A stretch of 64,000 nucleotides of DNA. It comes from Chersky-840 sp963838775 (GTDB taxonomy: Bacteria; Actinomycetota; Acidimicrobiia; Acidimicrobiales; UBA8190). Shown piece by piece: positions 1 through 8,888 of the stretch. How positions within the stretch are numbered: the stretch's first letter is position 1; every line of letters begins with the position of its first letter. The notes under the pieces were generated by a model that had not been told where the DNA came from, did not search any database, and saw nothing but the letters and a program-made list of their open reading frames with translations. The position numbers and the translations under genes were made by a program. The stretch lies in the NCBI GenBank assembly GCA_963838775.1, contig CAWISP010000028.1, positions 248,001 to 312,000 of the forward strand, given 5' to 3'.

Positions 1-2
1 CG

Positions 3-572
3 GCCTACGGCGGCAACACGGCCTACAACGGTGCTTCGGGCCAGATTCCGGTGGCAGTGACGCTGGCCCCGGCCGGTTTCGACATCCAGACGACTGGGAA
101 CCCGGCCGACAACGAGCCCGACGGTAGTGACAAGGTCGTCTACACCTACAACCAGGCCATGTCGCTCAATTCGATCATGAACGGCTTGACGCTCAACAGC
201 CCCGTGAATGTGAGCGCTGTCTTTACCCGCTCGACTGGAGCGACGTCGCTCACCATCCAGTGCACCGGCTTCCGCTGCAACAACCCAAACCTCGGGAGCG
301 TCTCCTTGGGCGACACCGGCAGTTCGCACTACATCGCTGGCAGCTTCTTCGGGAATACGGTGACGCTCAACGCCACCTTGACCGCATCGACCGACGCCGC
401 CGGCCAGACCGTGATCACCATCGCGTTGACTGGGTCGAGCGGCAGCTTCTCGGCCGTACCGGGAGCCACCACCCTGACGTGGACGCCCAGCAACCAGACC
501 ACCAACCCTGCCGGCACGGCTTGTGCGACCACCGCGATCAACGAGTCCGGCGCCCCGAAGGCGAACTTCTGA
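3..572 (+). CDS. Secreted or pilus-associated protein, 5' end missing
   Basis: The frame is open from the left edge, so the true start lies outside the window. About 189 residues are visible. They are rich in Thr, Ser, Asn and Gly with alternating beta-type hydrophobics and no membrane segment, as in an extracellular beta-sandwich region. Two cysteines flank the short stretch QCTGFRCNN and a third lies near the C-terminus. The stop codon overlaps the ATG of the next gene (ATGA), so the two are probably translated together. Because that neighbour has a prepilin-like N-terminus, this may be the C-terminal part of a large minor pilin or pilus-tip protein. I do not recognise the family; the function is inferred from context only. 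Confidence 0.6.
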   Translation, partial: AYGGNTAYNGASGQIPVAVTLAPAGFDIQTTGNPADNEPDGSDKVVYTYNQAMSLNSIMNGLTLNSPVNVSAVFTRSTGATSLTIQCTGFRCNNPNLGSVSLGDTGSSHYIAGSFFGNTVTLNATLTASTDAAGQTVITIALTGSSGSFSAVPGATTLTWTPSNQTTNPAGTACATTAINESGAPKANF

Positions 573-1090
573 TGACGCCCCACCGCATTGTCCGAGACGA
601 GGAGGGGGCGACGCTCGTGCTGGCGCTCGTCTTCATGATCATCATCGCACTGGTGTTGGTGCCCCTCGTCACCCTGTCCGGAAACGGTCTGCAAAACACA
701 TCGAACCTGCTCCAAGAGCAGTCGCTCGAGTACCGGAGCAACGGTGCGGTCGAGGTAGCCATCCAGACGGTGCGATACACCGATGCGACGTATAGGGGAG
801 GGAGCTGCTTCGCCAGTGGGTCGTCCACCGTCCAGATCGGCCTGGCCGGCCCAAACAACCCGCCCGTCTACGTCAACTGCTTGACGGTGTCTCCACCTCC
901 AAGCGATACCGGCGCGTCGCGTGAGGTGAACGTGTACGCGTGCGGGTCGACAAACTGCTCGGCCTCGAACTACACGGTATCGGCGACGGTGGATTTCCAG
1001 GACGGGGCGACATGTTCGCCGTCCTCCATTGGAGCCTGTGGGCAACTGGAGAGCATCAAGAGCTGGCTCGTCCACAACGCCAACACCTGA
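572..1090 (+). CDS. Prepilin-like/PilX-type minor pilin protein
   Basis: This 172-residue protein has a short charged N-terminus (MTPHRIVRDEEGATLVLALV) followed by one hydrophobic helix at about residues 13-37. That is the pattern of PilX-type minor pilins, which have a Glu-Gly pair just before the helix but lack the full GFTLIE motif. The rest is polar with several cysteines, suggesting an extracellular disulfide-bonded domain. The start is set by the ATGA overlap with the upstream secreted-protein gene. The cluster points away from the pilB-pilC-pilA block on the opposite strand. The pilus role is inferred from the N-terminus and from neighbourhood; exact family unknown. Confidence 0.6.
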   Translation: MTPHRIVRDEEGATLVLALVFMIIIALVLVPLVTLSGNGLQNTSNLLQEQSLEYRSNGAVEVAIQTVRYTDATYRGGSCFASGSSTVQIGLAGPNNPPVYVNCLTVSPPPSDTGASREVNVYACGSTNCSASNYTVSATVDFQDGATCSPSSIGACGQLESIKSWLVHNANT

Positions 1091-1142
1091 TCCGTCATCT
1101 GGACGTTCGGTTCTCAGTGGTCCTCTCGCGCTCGCTACCGTG

Positions 1143-1899
1143 ATGTCCATGTCCATGTCCGCGTCGAGACCGGGGTCACGGCGAGGGTCGCACCTTCCCT
1201 ACCGGACCCTGGCCGGTGTCGTCCCCTGCCCGAAGGGTTGGCTGATGGCGTCGGCCAAGCTCCAGGGCATCACGATGGCCCCGGAGCAGCCCCAGGTCGT
1301 GTCGACCTTCCTCGAGGTGCTCGATTACAAGCCGGCGTTCCAGGTGGTGGCGCTCTTCTCACCAGTCGGGCTTCTCGACGACCCCACGGCCCGGGGACGC
1401 ACGTGCGATCGTCAGGCTCGCGCCCTTCTGGGCACCCCCCGCGCCAGTGCGGTGCTCTCCGCACCGGTGCGCGCCTCCCTCAAATGCGATTCCTACAACG
1501 AGGCCAAAGAGGTCAACGGCGGACGCCTGAGCGCCATCGGTTGGCGCATGCTCAAGCGGACCGCCGAGGTCCATGAGCAGATGGCGCCCTACTGGCAGCG
1601 GACCATCTTCGAGGTGCATCCCGAGCTGAGCTTCTTCCAGCTCAACGGGGACAAGCCCGTCCGCTTCTCCAAGCACACCCGAGCAGGGCAGGACGAACGA
1701 CGCGCCTTGCTCGACGGGCGTATGCCCGGAGTCGAGCGGATCATCAACGAGAGGGTTCGGGGGGTCAGGGCGGCCCATCTTCTCGATGCGGCCGCCTGTC
1801 TGTGGACGGCTCGGCGGATCATCGCCCGAGGGCGTGGTCCACCTGCCCGAGTATCCCGAATGGGACAGCGAAGGGCTCCGGATGGAGTTCGTCCAGTAA
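1143..1899 (+). pseudogene. DUF429 family protein (predicted RNase H-like), frameshifted near its 3' end
   Basis: From the ATG at 1143 the frame reads a DUF429 protein. Visible landmarks are PCPKGWLMA near the N-terminus, SPVGLLDD, the CDRQARALLG block, EVHPELSFFQLNG and the C-terminal LLDAAACLWTARRI. Around 1829-1831 the family-like sequence jumps to the next frame, where it continues as GVVHLPEYPEWDSEGLRMEF and stops at TAA 1897-1899. A single extra G (or two missing bases) explains this. The family is predicted to have an RNase H-like fold; its reaction is not established. With one correction the gene would be intact, so a base-calling error is as likely as true inactivation. Confidence 0.75.
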
Positions 1900-2004
1900 C
1901 TCGGCCCGGTGGCCGGACTCGCCGTGCGGTGGCGGTCGCCTTCGAGCTTCGGAACGCTCCCACGCTTAATGGAGCATCGACACCGCCGGTGTCTGCGTTC
2001 GTTC

Positions 2005-3250
2005 TCATTCTCCGACGCCGGGATGTCCCCACCTTCCGACGTCGGCAGGTCCCCGTCCTTCGCTTCCCGAACCGGTTGAACCGGCCACGCCAGCGCCAGC
2101 ATGGCTGCCGTCAATCCCGTCAACGCCAGCCAGTACTCCCATCGACCGTGGTGGGTGAAGGTCATCACGGTGAGCCCGGCCCCGGCCACACATACGCCCA
2201 GCCACCGAAGCGTGTGCCGTCGGCCGGCCACGAGAGAGAGGGCCAATCCGGGCATCACGTAGTAGGGCACCATGACCGGCTCGAACAGCGTGCGGGCCGC
2301 CAGTACCAGTGCCGCCAACCACACGATGCGCCACACGTCGCGGCGCCAGCGATAGGCCAGGGACCCCCGCTCCGACGGCGACCACACCGTTGAGAAGACG
2401 GCCCAGGCCGCCCGACACCTGATCGTGTGCGAGCTTCGGTGCCAGGGCCAACCACGGCGTGACGTGATTAGGAGTCGGATCGGAAGGCTGGTGTGCAAGC
2501 ACGTAGTAGGCGGCGTGGAAATCGGGGACGAGCACGGCCACGAGCAAGAAGCCCGGGAGCACGGCGCGCCCGGGCTAGCACGGCAGACGCCTGGCGCCAG
2601 CCCACGAGCCCGATGAAGAGGGGGACAAGCACGACGACGAGGAGTTGCATGGCGAGGGCGGCACCGAGGAGCCAGCCCGCCGCCGTCCAACGACCGTCCA
2701 GGATCACCAGCAGGGCATAGACGACGAGCCCGAGAGCGAGGGCGTCCTCGGGATGGCCCCATATGGCGATGCCGGGCCACAGGGCTGCCGCTACGGCCGC
2801 CGACAGGATGCGACGGGGCCGGCCGAGGATGCCCAGCCGACGGGCCAGGGCATCGATGGCAAACAGCGGGAGGCCGGCGCACGCCAATGAGAGTGGGCCT
2901 ACGAGCAGCCACTCGGTCGGCTTCCCCGGCCCGATGATCCCAGGCGCCTGCTCGGACAGATGGAGAGCCGAGCTCAACACGACCACTGGCGTCAACAGGA
3001 GCTCGAAGCCGGGCAGGGTCACCAGCGCCGAGCGTTGGTTGCTGTAGACGAACGAGAGCGAGCCCCACCCAATCCAGTGCGCGGTGCGCACCGAAAACCA
3101 CATGTCGCCCGGGGTCGCCCAGTAGAACGACTGGTGCCGGACCACGGCGGGCCACCACAAGCTGTAGGCCATGCCGGTGAGGACGACCACGGCCGTGAGG
3201 GCCGCGAGCCACCATGCGTTGGCCTTAGTGCGGGGCTGCGGATCGTCCAT
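2005..3250 (-). pseudogene. Polytopic membrane protein, GT-C/GT87-like, with at least two frameshifts
   Basis: Starting at 3250 (MDDPQPRTK) the product is a multi-pass membrane protein with many Leu/Val/Ala helices, a loop with IWGHPEDALALGL and aromatic-rich extracytoplasmic stretches. Polyprenyl-phosphate-dependent mannosyltransferases of the GT-C type look like this. The reading frame changes near 2563 (continuing VLPGFLLVAVLVPDF) and again near 2400 (continuing AVFSTVWSPSERGSLAYRW). The C-terminus is uncertain: one frame stops at 2005, while the other runs on opposite the DUF429 gene, so a third indel near 2030 is possible. Conserved hydrophobic character on both sides of each break argues for sequencing error or recent decay. 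It lies downstream of pilA on the same strand. The function is tentative. Confidence 0.6.
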
Positions 3251-3360
3251 GCTGATTCAGTCGCTCTCGTCGTCAGGGCCGCTGCGCCGGCGCCGGAGGC
3301 ACCGCGTGAGCGGTTCCCCGGCGCCGGGCTCACATCGCAGCCCCGATCGGCGTCAGCGAG

Positions 3361-3810
3361 TCACAGGGAGTTGCAGGGATCCTTCGTCCCGTCGTATGGA
3401 GCAGCGGCTGGGGTGCCGTTCGGTCCCGCCACCTGCACCGCACCGCTCAAGATGCTGATCTCGTAGTTGGCTGTCGAGGGCCACTGCTTCAGCCAGGGAC
3501 CCACGTTTTCGGTGGTGCCATTGACTGAGGCAACCGTCGAGGTAACCAGGATGGTGGACGCGGCTGCATCTGCCGGGTAGCTCCCGATCTGCGCCTTGTA
3601 CGCCTCCATGGCCGTCTCGACGCTCTTGGCGTCGGCGTTGCACGAGGACGCGATGGCGTTGCTGTTGGTGCTACCCACGGCGAACACGACAATCGCGGCC
3701 AGGATGGCCAGGATGATGATGACGATGAGGAGCTCGATCAGGGTGAACCCTCCCTGATCCCTCTTCGTCACCATCCTCTGGAGGATGTTGGGTGTGGACT
3801 GCTCTTTCAT
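3361..3810 (-). CDS. pilA: Type IV major prepilin (PilA-like)
   Basis: This 149-residue protein has the canonical prepilin leader. A basic 20-residue pre-sequence ends QGG and is followed by FTLIELLIVIIILAILAAIV. Cleavage before Phe22 would leave mature Phe1 and Glu5, the residues used by PilD-type prepilin peptidases and for pilus assembly. One long N-terminal helix (about 22-46) leads into a small globular domain. Cysteines at about residue 58 and near the C-terminus (DPCNSL) could form the D-region disulfide loop. An RBS-like GAAGGGAA lies about 9 nt upstream of the ATG. The gene is third in the pilB-pilC-pilA order, 167 bp after pilC, long enough to hold its own promoter. Prepilin assignment is firm; major rather than minor pilin is inferred. 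Confidence 0.9.
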   Translation of the reverse strand: MKEQSTPNILQRMVTKRDQGGFTLIELLIVIIILAILAAIVVFAVGSTNSNAIASSCNADAKSVETAMEAYKAQIGSYPADAAASTILVTSTVASVNGTTENVGPWLKQWPSTANYEISILSGAVQVAGPNGTPAAAPYDGTKDPCNSL

Positions 3811-3977
3811 TTCGATAGTTCCCTTCGTTGAGATGATTGTGTTCTCAGAACAAGAGGCACGACGGTTGTGTTGTCAGCCCCCCTGACGATGTCGGCGTAA
3901 CGCCCTGTTTCCGCGACGGTTCGAATCGCCTCAACCTCCCAGGGGGTTCTTTGTCGGTTCGATCGAAATAGCGCCGC

Positions 3978-5186
3978 TCATGTGATGTGCACCTGTCGGT
4001 AGATGCCGTACATGGCGGACACGAGGGCGATGGCGACGAAGCCCACGATGACACCCACGAAGAGGATGACTGCCGGCTCGAACAGGCTCGTGAAGTGCTT
4101 GAGCTTGTAGTCGAGCTCCCGGTCGAAGTAGTGGGCCGCCGAATCGAGCTGGTGATCGAGCGTGCCGGTGCTCTCGCCGACGAGGAACATCCGCCGCGCC
4201 GCGATCGGGAAGAGGTCGGTCTGGGCCAGTGGAGCCGCCAGCCCCTCGCCCCGCAGCATGCCGTCACGAGCGTTGTTCAGCCCTTCCCTGAACACGGCAT
4301 TCGTGGTGGCGTTCCCGGTCACCTGGAGCGCTTCGGGAAGAGGCACCCCTGCGCCCACCATGGAGCACAGGATCCGGCAGAACCGCTCCAAGATCGCGGT
4401 GCGGATGACGTCACCGAGCACCGGGACGTGCAGGAGCATGGCGTCCCTGATCTCACGGCCCCGTCGGGTCGAGGTGCCGAGTATGGCGACAACGACGATC
4501 AGCAGCACGATTCCGGCGAACACGAACCAGTCCGTGACAAAGAAGTTTGCGATCGAGATCAGGATGCGGGTCGGGAGGGGAAGCTTGGCGTGGAGCGAAT
4601 TGAAGAACGTCTTGAATCGGGGGAGGACGAACCCGGTGATGACCACGATGGCGACGATCGACAGCACGAGGACGATGGCCGGGTAGATCAGGGCGGAGGT
4701 GATCTTGCGTCGGGCCTCGGTGTCCCGGTCGATGTAGTCGGCCAGCTGGTCGAGGACCGTGTCGAGGTTCCCGGTGAGCTCGGCCGACCGGAGGATGCCC
4801 AAGTAGTAGGGGGGGAACGCTTCGGGATGGGCGTCCGCCGCACTGGCGAAGGTCTCACCGGATCGCAGCGCCTCGGACATCTCGGCCAGGATCCGCTGAA
4901 AGTTCTTGTTACCGACCTCTTCCGACAACACCTCGAGCGCCTCGAGGACGGGGATTCCTGCCTTCATGAAGACGGCAAGCTGACGTGAGAAATGCATCAG
5001 CTCACGGCGAGGGACCTTTTCACGGGTGATCTCGAATTGGAGAATGCTCTTCTTCTCGGTGACGTCGATCGGTGCCAGATTGCGCTCGACCAGGGCCCGG
5101 CGAGCCATGGAGGCGGTGACGGCACTCTCGATTCCCGAGACCGTCGATCCATCGGGGGTGATCGCCCTGAACTTGAACTTGGCCAT
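3978..5186 (-). CDS. pilC: Type IV pilus inner-membrane platform protein PilC
   Basis: This 402-residue protein has the two tandem T2SS-F/GspF domains of PilC, at about residues 65-190 and 270-395. Three membrane segments lie at roughly 167-190, 215-235 and 370-392. The N-terminal MAKFKFRAITPDGSTVSG block is typical. PilC sits under the pilus in the inner membrane, binds the cytoplasmic ATPase and passes pilin subunits into the growing fibre. It starts 12 bp after pilB stops, so the two are surely one transcript. Length and domain order are normal for the family, and no key region is missing. Confidence 0.95.
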   Translation of the reverse strand: MAKFKFRAITPDGSTVSGIESAVTASMARRALVERNLAPIDVTEKKSILQFEITREKVPRRELMHFSRQLAVFMKAGIPVLEALEVLSEEVGNKNFQRILAEMSEALRSGETFASAADAHPEAFPPYYLGILRSAELTGNLDTVLDQLADYIDRDTEARRKITSALIYPAIVLVLSIVAIVVITGFVLPRFKTFFNSLHAKLPLPTRILISIANFFVTDWFVFAGIVLLIVVVAILGTSTRRGREIRDAMLLHVPVLGDVIRTAILERFCRILCSMVGAGVPLPEALQVTGNATTNAVFREGLNNARDGMLRGEGLAAPLAQTDLFPIAARRMFLVGESTGTLDHQLDSAAHYFDRELDYKLKHFTSLFEPAVILFVGVIVGFVAIALVSAMYGIYRQVHIT

Positions 5187-5198
5187 GGCGTCCCCGTC

Positions 5199-6974
5199 TC
5201 AGGCCGTGTAGATGGATCGGACGACTTCGGAGATCGTCGTCACGTCGTCGGAGATGAGTCTGATCGCTTCATCACGAAGCGTCCGCATCCCCTGGGACGC
5301 GGCCATCCGTTGCAACTCTTCTTGTGTGGCCCATCCCACGATCAGTCGCTTGATCTCAGGGGTGATGCGCATCAGCTCGAACACGCCGATCCGATCCCGG
5401 TACCCGGTACCGGCACAGAAGTTGCAGCCCTCGCCGTGGAAGAACTGGGCCTTCGGGAGTCCTCCACTCTCGCTGTAGAAGGCGAGCTCTTCGTCTTTGG
5501 GGTCGTAAGGGGCCTTGCACGTCTGGCACATCCGGCGCACCAGACGTTGGCTTACCACCGCCAAGACCGACGATGCGACCAGAAACGACTCGATACCCAT
5601 GTCCAGGAACCGGTGCAACGCCGCGGCTGAGTCCGTCGCGTGCAACGACGACAGCACGAGGTGGCCGGTGAGAGCGGATTGCACCGCGATCCGGGCCGTC
5701 TCGACGTCACGGATCTCCCCGACCAGGATGACGTCGGGGTCTTGCCGCAGGATGGACCGAAGCCCATTGGCGAAGCTGATGCCGGCCTGCTCGTTCGTCT
5801 GGATCTGGTTGATCGAGGGGAACACGTACTCGACGGGGTCCTCGATGGTCATGATGTTCCGGCTGGGGTCGTCGATCTCGGTCAAAGCGGCGTAGAGCGT
5901 TGTCGTCTTGCCGCTCCCCGTCGGGCCCGCGCACAGCACCATCCCGAAGGGCGCCCGGATGAGACGAGTGAACACCTCGTGGGTGTCGGTCGGCATGCCC
6001 AGGTCGTCCATGCGGAACACGGACCGGCTCTTGTCGAGGACGCGCAGGACACAACTCTCGCCCCAGATGGTCGCCACCGTCGACACCCGGATGTCGATCT
6101 CGCGGCCGTCGACGGTCATCGTGATCTGCCCGTCTTGCGGTCGACGCCGTTCGACGATGTTCATCTCGGCCATGATCTTGAGACGGCTCACGAGCGCGGG
6201 CGCCATGCTGCTGGGCAGTTCGACGGCGTCGTGCAGCGCACCGTCGATGCGGAACCGCACCCTGAGCTGGTGGCCCTGCGGCTCGATGTGGATGTCCGAC
6301 GCCCGGTCGCGCATCGCCTGGGTGATGAGCAGGTTGACGACTTGAACGACAGGCGCATCCGCCTCGGTGACCGTCTGGATGGCGGCGTCGGTGAGCCGTA
6401 GCGGGCTGTCGGTGCTCTCCTCGAAGGCCCGCACGTGCTCCCGGATGTTCCCCAGGGCCCGGTACGCCCCGTCGATCGCCCGTTGGACATCTGACCTGGG
6501 GGCGATGACCAGGCGGACGACACGCCCGCAGGCGTTGGCGAGCACCTTGGCCAGCTCGGGGGTCGGGTCGGACACCGCAATGGTGACCCCGCTCTCGTCC
6601 GCCACGATCGGGACGGCCAGGTGTGCTCGGGCCACGCTTTCGGGCAACACCTCGGTGGCATCGGGCGAAGGCGCCTGTTGCGAGAGGTCGACCATCGGAA
6701 CCAGCAGCTGGGTGGACAGAGCTTTGGCGAGGTCCCGTTCGCCGATCGCACCGAGCTCAACCAGGGTCGTCCCGATCCGCTTGCCGGAGCCCGACTGCTG
6801 GATCAAGGCCTCGGCGAGTTGGTCGTGACTGATCAGTTGGGCCGAGACGAGGAGCTGGCCGAGCTGGCTCCGGGGTTTCCCCCCGCCCCCCGCCCGGACA
6901 GGAGCTTCGGCGCTGCCGCGTTCGGTGACGTCGGGCGTGCCGCCGGCCTCGCCGGGCTCTTTGCGCAACTTCAT
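5199..6974 (-). CDS. pilB: Type IV pilus assembly ATPase PilB with N-terminal MshEN c-di-GMP-binding domain
   Basis: This GspE/PilB-type hexameric ATPase powers pilus extension. Walker A is GPTGSGKTTT, Walker B is ILVGEIRD, the His box is LHATDSAAALHR, and two CxxC pairs (CQTC and CNFC) form the zinc site. The N-terminus carries two 24-residue MshEN motifs, at about residues 37-60 (begins QLGQLL) and 66-89 (begins RIGTTL, ends Q). The second fits the published pattern RLGxx(L/V/I)2xxG(L/V/I)2x4Lx3LxxQ. The first keeps most positions but has Q for R and Q for G. I chose ATG 6974 because GGGAG precedes it by six bases; in-frame starts also exist at 6986 and 7028. It heads the pilBCA block and is followed 12 bp later by pilC. 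Confidence 0.95.
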   Translation of the reverse strand: MKLRKEPGEAGGTPDVTERGSAEAPVRAGGGGKPRSQLGQLLVSAQLISHDQLAEALIQQSGSGKRIGTTLVELGAIGERDLAKALSTQLLVPMVDLSQQAPSPDATEVLPESVARAHLAVPIVADESGVTIAVSDPTPELAKVLANACGRVVRLVIAPRSDVQRAIDGAYRALGNIREHVRAFEESTDSPLRLTDAAIQTVTEADAPVVQVVNLLITQAMRDRASDIHIEPQGHQLRVRFRIDGALHDAVELPSSMAPALVSRLKIMAEMNIVERRRPQDGQITMTVDGREIDIRVSTVATIWGESCVLRVLDKSRSVFRMDDLGMPTDTHEVFTRLIRAPFGMVLCAGPTGSGKTTTLYAALTEIDDPSRNIMTIEDPVEYVFPSINQIQTNEQAGISFANGLRSILRQDPDVILVGEIRDVETARIAVQSALTGHLVLSSLHATDSAAALHRFLDMGIESFLVASSVLAVVSQRLVRRMCQTCKAPYDPKDEELAFYSESGGLPKAQFFHGEGCNFCAGTGYRDRIGVFELMRITPEIKRLIVGWATQEELQRMAASQGMRTLRDEAIRLISDDVTTISEVVRSIYTA

Positions 6975-7224
6975 GCCCACTCCCATCACGGGTTTCCCAG
7001 CTTCAGCTCGGACCGTGCAAGGTCCCATCTATCGCCGCCGGGAACGCGGCCTTCTTGACGCTCCGGCGCCACAGTATCGGAGGTCTGAACCCCTGCTGAC
7101 CAGGGAGTCTGAGGCCAACACCGCGAACGGAGCGGCGCCCATCGAGCTCCCTGTAAGAGCCCGGGAAAGGTCACACCAAGAAGCCTGACGGGGCCGTCCC
7201 ACCCGATCCCCTATGGATGGCCAA

Positions 7225-7251
7225 CATTCGGCCAATTCCCCTGCGTCTTTC
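7225..7251 (-). promoter_or_regulatory. Candidate WhiG/FliA-type promoter upstream of pilB
   Basis: Read on the minus strand: GAAA (7251-7248), 15 bases, then GCCGAATG (7232-7225). The WhiG/FliA consensus is TAAA-N15/16-GCCGATAA, so this matches 3 of 4 and the first 5 of 8 positions at an accepted spacing. It lies about 250 bp before the chosen pilB start. The match is weak and could be chance. I list it because an RsiG anti-WhiG homologue is encoded in this window. Confidence 0.25.
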
Positions 7252-7294
7252 CCGTGTCGCGAATTCCCCGATGTGCGAAGAGAGGCAACAGTGC

Positions 7295-7310
7295 GCGCTC
7301 AACCGAGCGC
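7295..7310 (-). terminator. Hairpin downstream of the CAP-domain gene
   Basis: GCGCTC-GGTT-GAGCGC on the minus strand forms a perfect six-pair stem with a four-base loop, 21 bp past the stop codon at 7332. There is no clear U-tract, so termination is only suggested by its position. Confidence 0.4.
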
Positions 7311-7331
7311 CCTCTGCGGCCGGTGTCGGGC

Positions 7332-8300
7332 TCAGCGCAGGTAGGCCGACTCCTGTCGCCACGTCAGATCGACGGCAGGGCTGCCCGAGGACTCCACGAG
7401 CAGCTCGGTCATGCTCGGGTCACCCTTGTAGCCCCCGCCGTCCCATGCCGTTCCCATGAGGCATACACGGCACGGCAGTCTGATCAGGATGTTCTCGCGA
7501 TGGCCCCAGCAGCCTGTCTGATCCGACGCGGTGCAGTCGACGTTGGCCGAGCCCGCCCCGTCGTCGTACATCCAGAAGTAGTCCGCCTCGAGAGGGTTCC
7601 CGACCGCACCCGCCCAGTTCGATGCCCACTCCGAGAACGGGAATCCATGGGGAGGACCGACGTCGAGGTCCTCGACGGCACCTTGTTGAGCAGCTCCGTC
7701 GAGCGTCCTGGCCATCGCCGTCAGCGGTGCGAGCCCACGAGCGGTGCGCTCCAGGTTGGTCGCCACGAAGATCTGCTGTTGGGGCGAGAGTTGGCCCCAG
7801 TTGGTCGGCAGCACCATAGGGGGGAGTCCCTCGTGGCTGCGGCCGTTGGCGATCGCCTGCAGCGTCGCCGCCACGCACGCGAACGAGTCGTCGTACTGCG
7901 AGCCCGAACAGCTGTCTAGGAAGTTCGGTTGGGGGGCGATGTTTGCCGGCAGGGTCCCTGACGCCTCCACGACCTGGGCGGGAACGGTCGGTGGTGTCAC
8001 CGCAGTCGGAACGGTCGTCGGTGGCGGTGGGGACGGGGCCACGGTGGTGGGAGGGACGACCGTAACCGTGGTCGTCGGAGTCAAGGTGGCGGCCTGGCTG
8101 TGACCCGGATCGTGACCTGTCGCACCGACCGAGGTGGCCAGGCCGTGGCCCGTCATGTCGGCGCCGGTGGCCGCCGCGGGGTGCAGCACCACCAGGACCA
8201 GGATGATGACCTCGCCGAGGGCGAGCAGGGCGCCGAACCGGAGCCAGGTCGGACCGGTGGCGACGTCGGTTGCCTGGTGCCGCTGGCGTGCGCCGGTCAT
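7332..8300 (-). CDS. Secreted CAP (SCP-like) domain protein
   Basis: This 322-residue protein has a signal-anchor helix at about residues 20-42 (LRFGALLALGEVIILVLVVL). A Thr/Pro-rich linker (about 65-110) follows, then a cysteine-containing CAP-like domain. CAP landmarks are NLERTARGLAPLT and the HRENIL motif in GCWGHRENILIRLPC. It is clearly paralogous to the protein at 30379-32007: they share NIAPxPNFLDSC, EGLPxMVLPT, NLERTARGL and FWMYDDG blocks. This copy lacks the C-terminal 42-residue repeats. CAP proteins act outside the cell; no enzymatic activity can be assigned. It lies immediately upstream of pilB on the same strand and is probably transcribed separately because of the hairpin. Confidence 0.8.
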   Translation of the reverse strand: MTGARQRHQATDVATGPTWLRFGALLALGEVIILVLVVLHPAAATGADMTGHGLATSVGATGHDPGHSQAATLTPTTTVTVVPPTTVAPSPPPPTTVPTAVTPPTVPAQVVEASGTLPANIAPQPNFLDSCSGSQYDDSFACVAATLQAIANGRSHEGLPPMVLPTNWGQLSPQQQIFVATNLERTARGLAPLTAMARTLDGAAQQGAVEDLDVGPPHGFPFSEWASNWAGAVGNPLEADYFWMYDDGAGSANVDCTASDQTGCWGHRENILIRLPCRVCLMGTAWDGGGYKGDPSMTELLVESSGSPAVDLTWRQESAYLR

Positions 8301-8430
8301 CGGTCATGTATCGGCACGCCAGGGACGTCGCCTGAGTCAGCACGGCGCCTCGTGCCCTGCTTCCAGGATCATTTCTGCAGGTCAAGGCACCCGTCGCCGT
8401 CGATCGGGCCCCGGGCCCGACACGGCCGGA

Positions 8431-8743
8431 TCAGGGGTCGGGGTCGGGTCTCGCCACCAGGTCGGAAAATTCGGGGTGACGTTGGATGTACCGGGCGACG
8501 AACGGACACATCGGTTCGACCTTGACGCCCCGGGCCCGGAGGTCGTCGAGCGCCCTAGGCGGCCAGGTGGCCGCCTACCCCGCGACCTTCGAAGGCGTCG
8601 TCCACCTCGGTATGGACGAGCACCACCGCCCCTGGTCGGGTGCGGTAGGTGACGAATCCCGCCAGCTCGTCACCGACGTAGGCCTCGTACCGGTCCTTGG
8701 CGGGGTTGTCGACCACCCGCACCGACGAGTCTGGCTCTGGCAT
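8431..8743 (-). pseudogene. Small GNAT/YjdJ-like N-acetyltransferase, frameshifted
   Basis: ATG 8743 is preceded by AAGGGAG, a good ribosome-binding site. The frame reads a short acetyltransferase of the YjdJ/Gtn10 type: VVDNPAKDRYEAYVGDELAG, then VHTEVDDAFEGRGVGGHLAA with the acetyl-CoA loop GRGVG. At about 8553 the frame meets TAG. The next frame continues with the family's expected C-terminus ALDDLRARGVKVEPMCPFVARY and ends at TGA 8433-8431. One indel restores a protein of about 103 residues. The substrate is unknown. The intact sequence on both sides suggests a base-calling error or a very recent mutation. Confidence 0.7.
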
Positions 8744-8888
8744 CGGATCTCCCTTCCAGCGGCTTCGTTCTACCCGGACCCGGGGTGGGGTGGTGACTCG
8801 AGGCGCAGTGGGGCACAATCGGCCCTAGGGGCCGGTGGCAGATGGGGACCTCGGGCCCCGAACCGATGGCCGACGTGTAGGAGTTCCC

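Larger units (their letters stand above)
7029..7331. other. Intergenic region upstream of pilB
   Basis: This gap of about 300 bp lies between the stop of the CAP-domain gene and the 5' end of pilB, both on the minus strand. It contains a GC-rich hairpin just after the CAP gene (7295-7310) and a weak WhiG/FliA-like promoter candidate at 7225-7251. I see no convincing coding frame or RNA gene in the rest. Confidence 0.5.

Noticed and set aside
1029..2393. A 454-codon plus-strand open frame beginning before the DUF429 gene
   Set aside because: Only the part from about 1143 to 1830 looks like protein; the rest is antisense to the frameshifted membrane protein and has Arg/Pro-rich shadow composition.
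1359..3215. A 618-codon minus-strand open frame
   Set aside because: Only a middle part belongs to the frameshifted membrane protein; the remainder is antisense to DUF429 or out of frame.
3895..3960. Inverted repeat AACCTCCCAGGGGGTT between pilC and pilA, considered as a terminator
   Set aside because: The stem needs a bulge, there is no U-tract on the transcribed strand, and pilA is expected to be read in the same direction.
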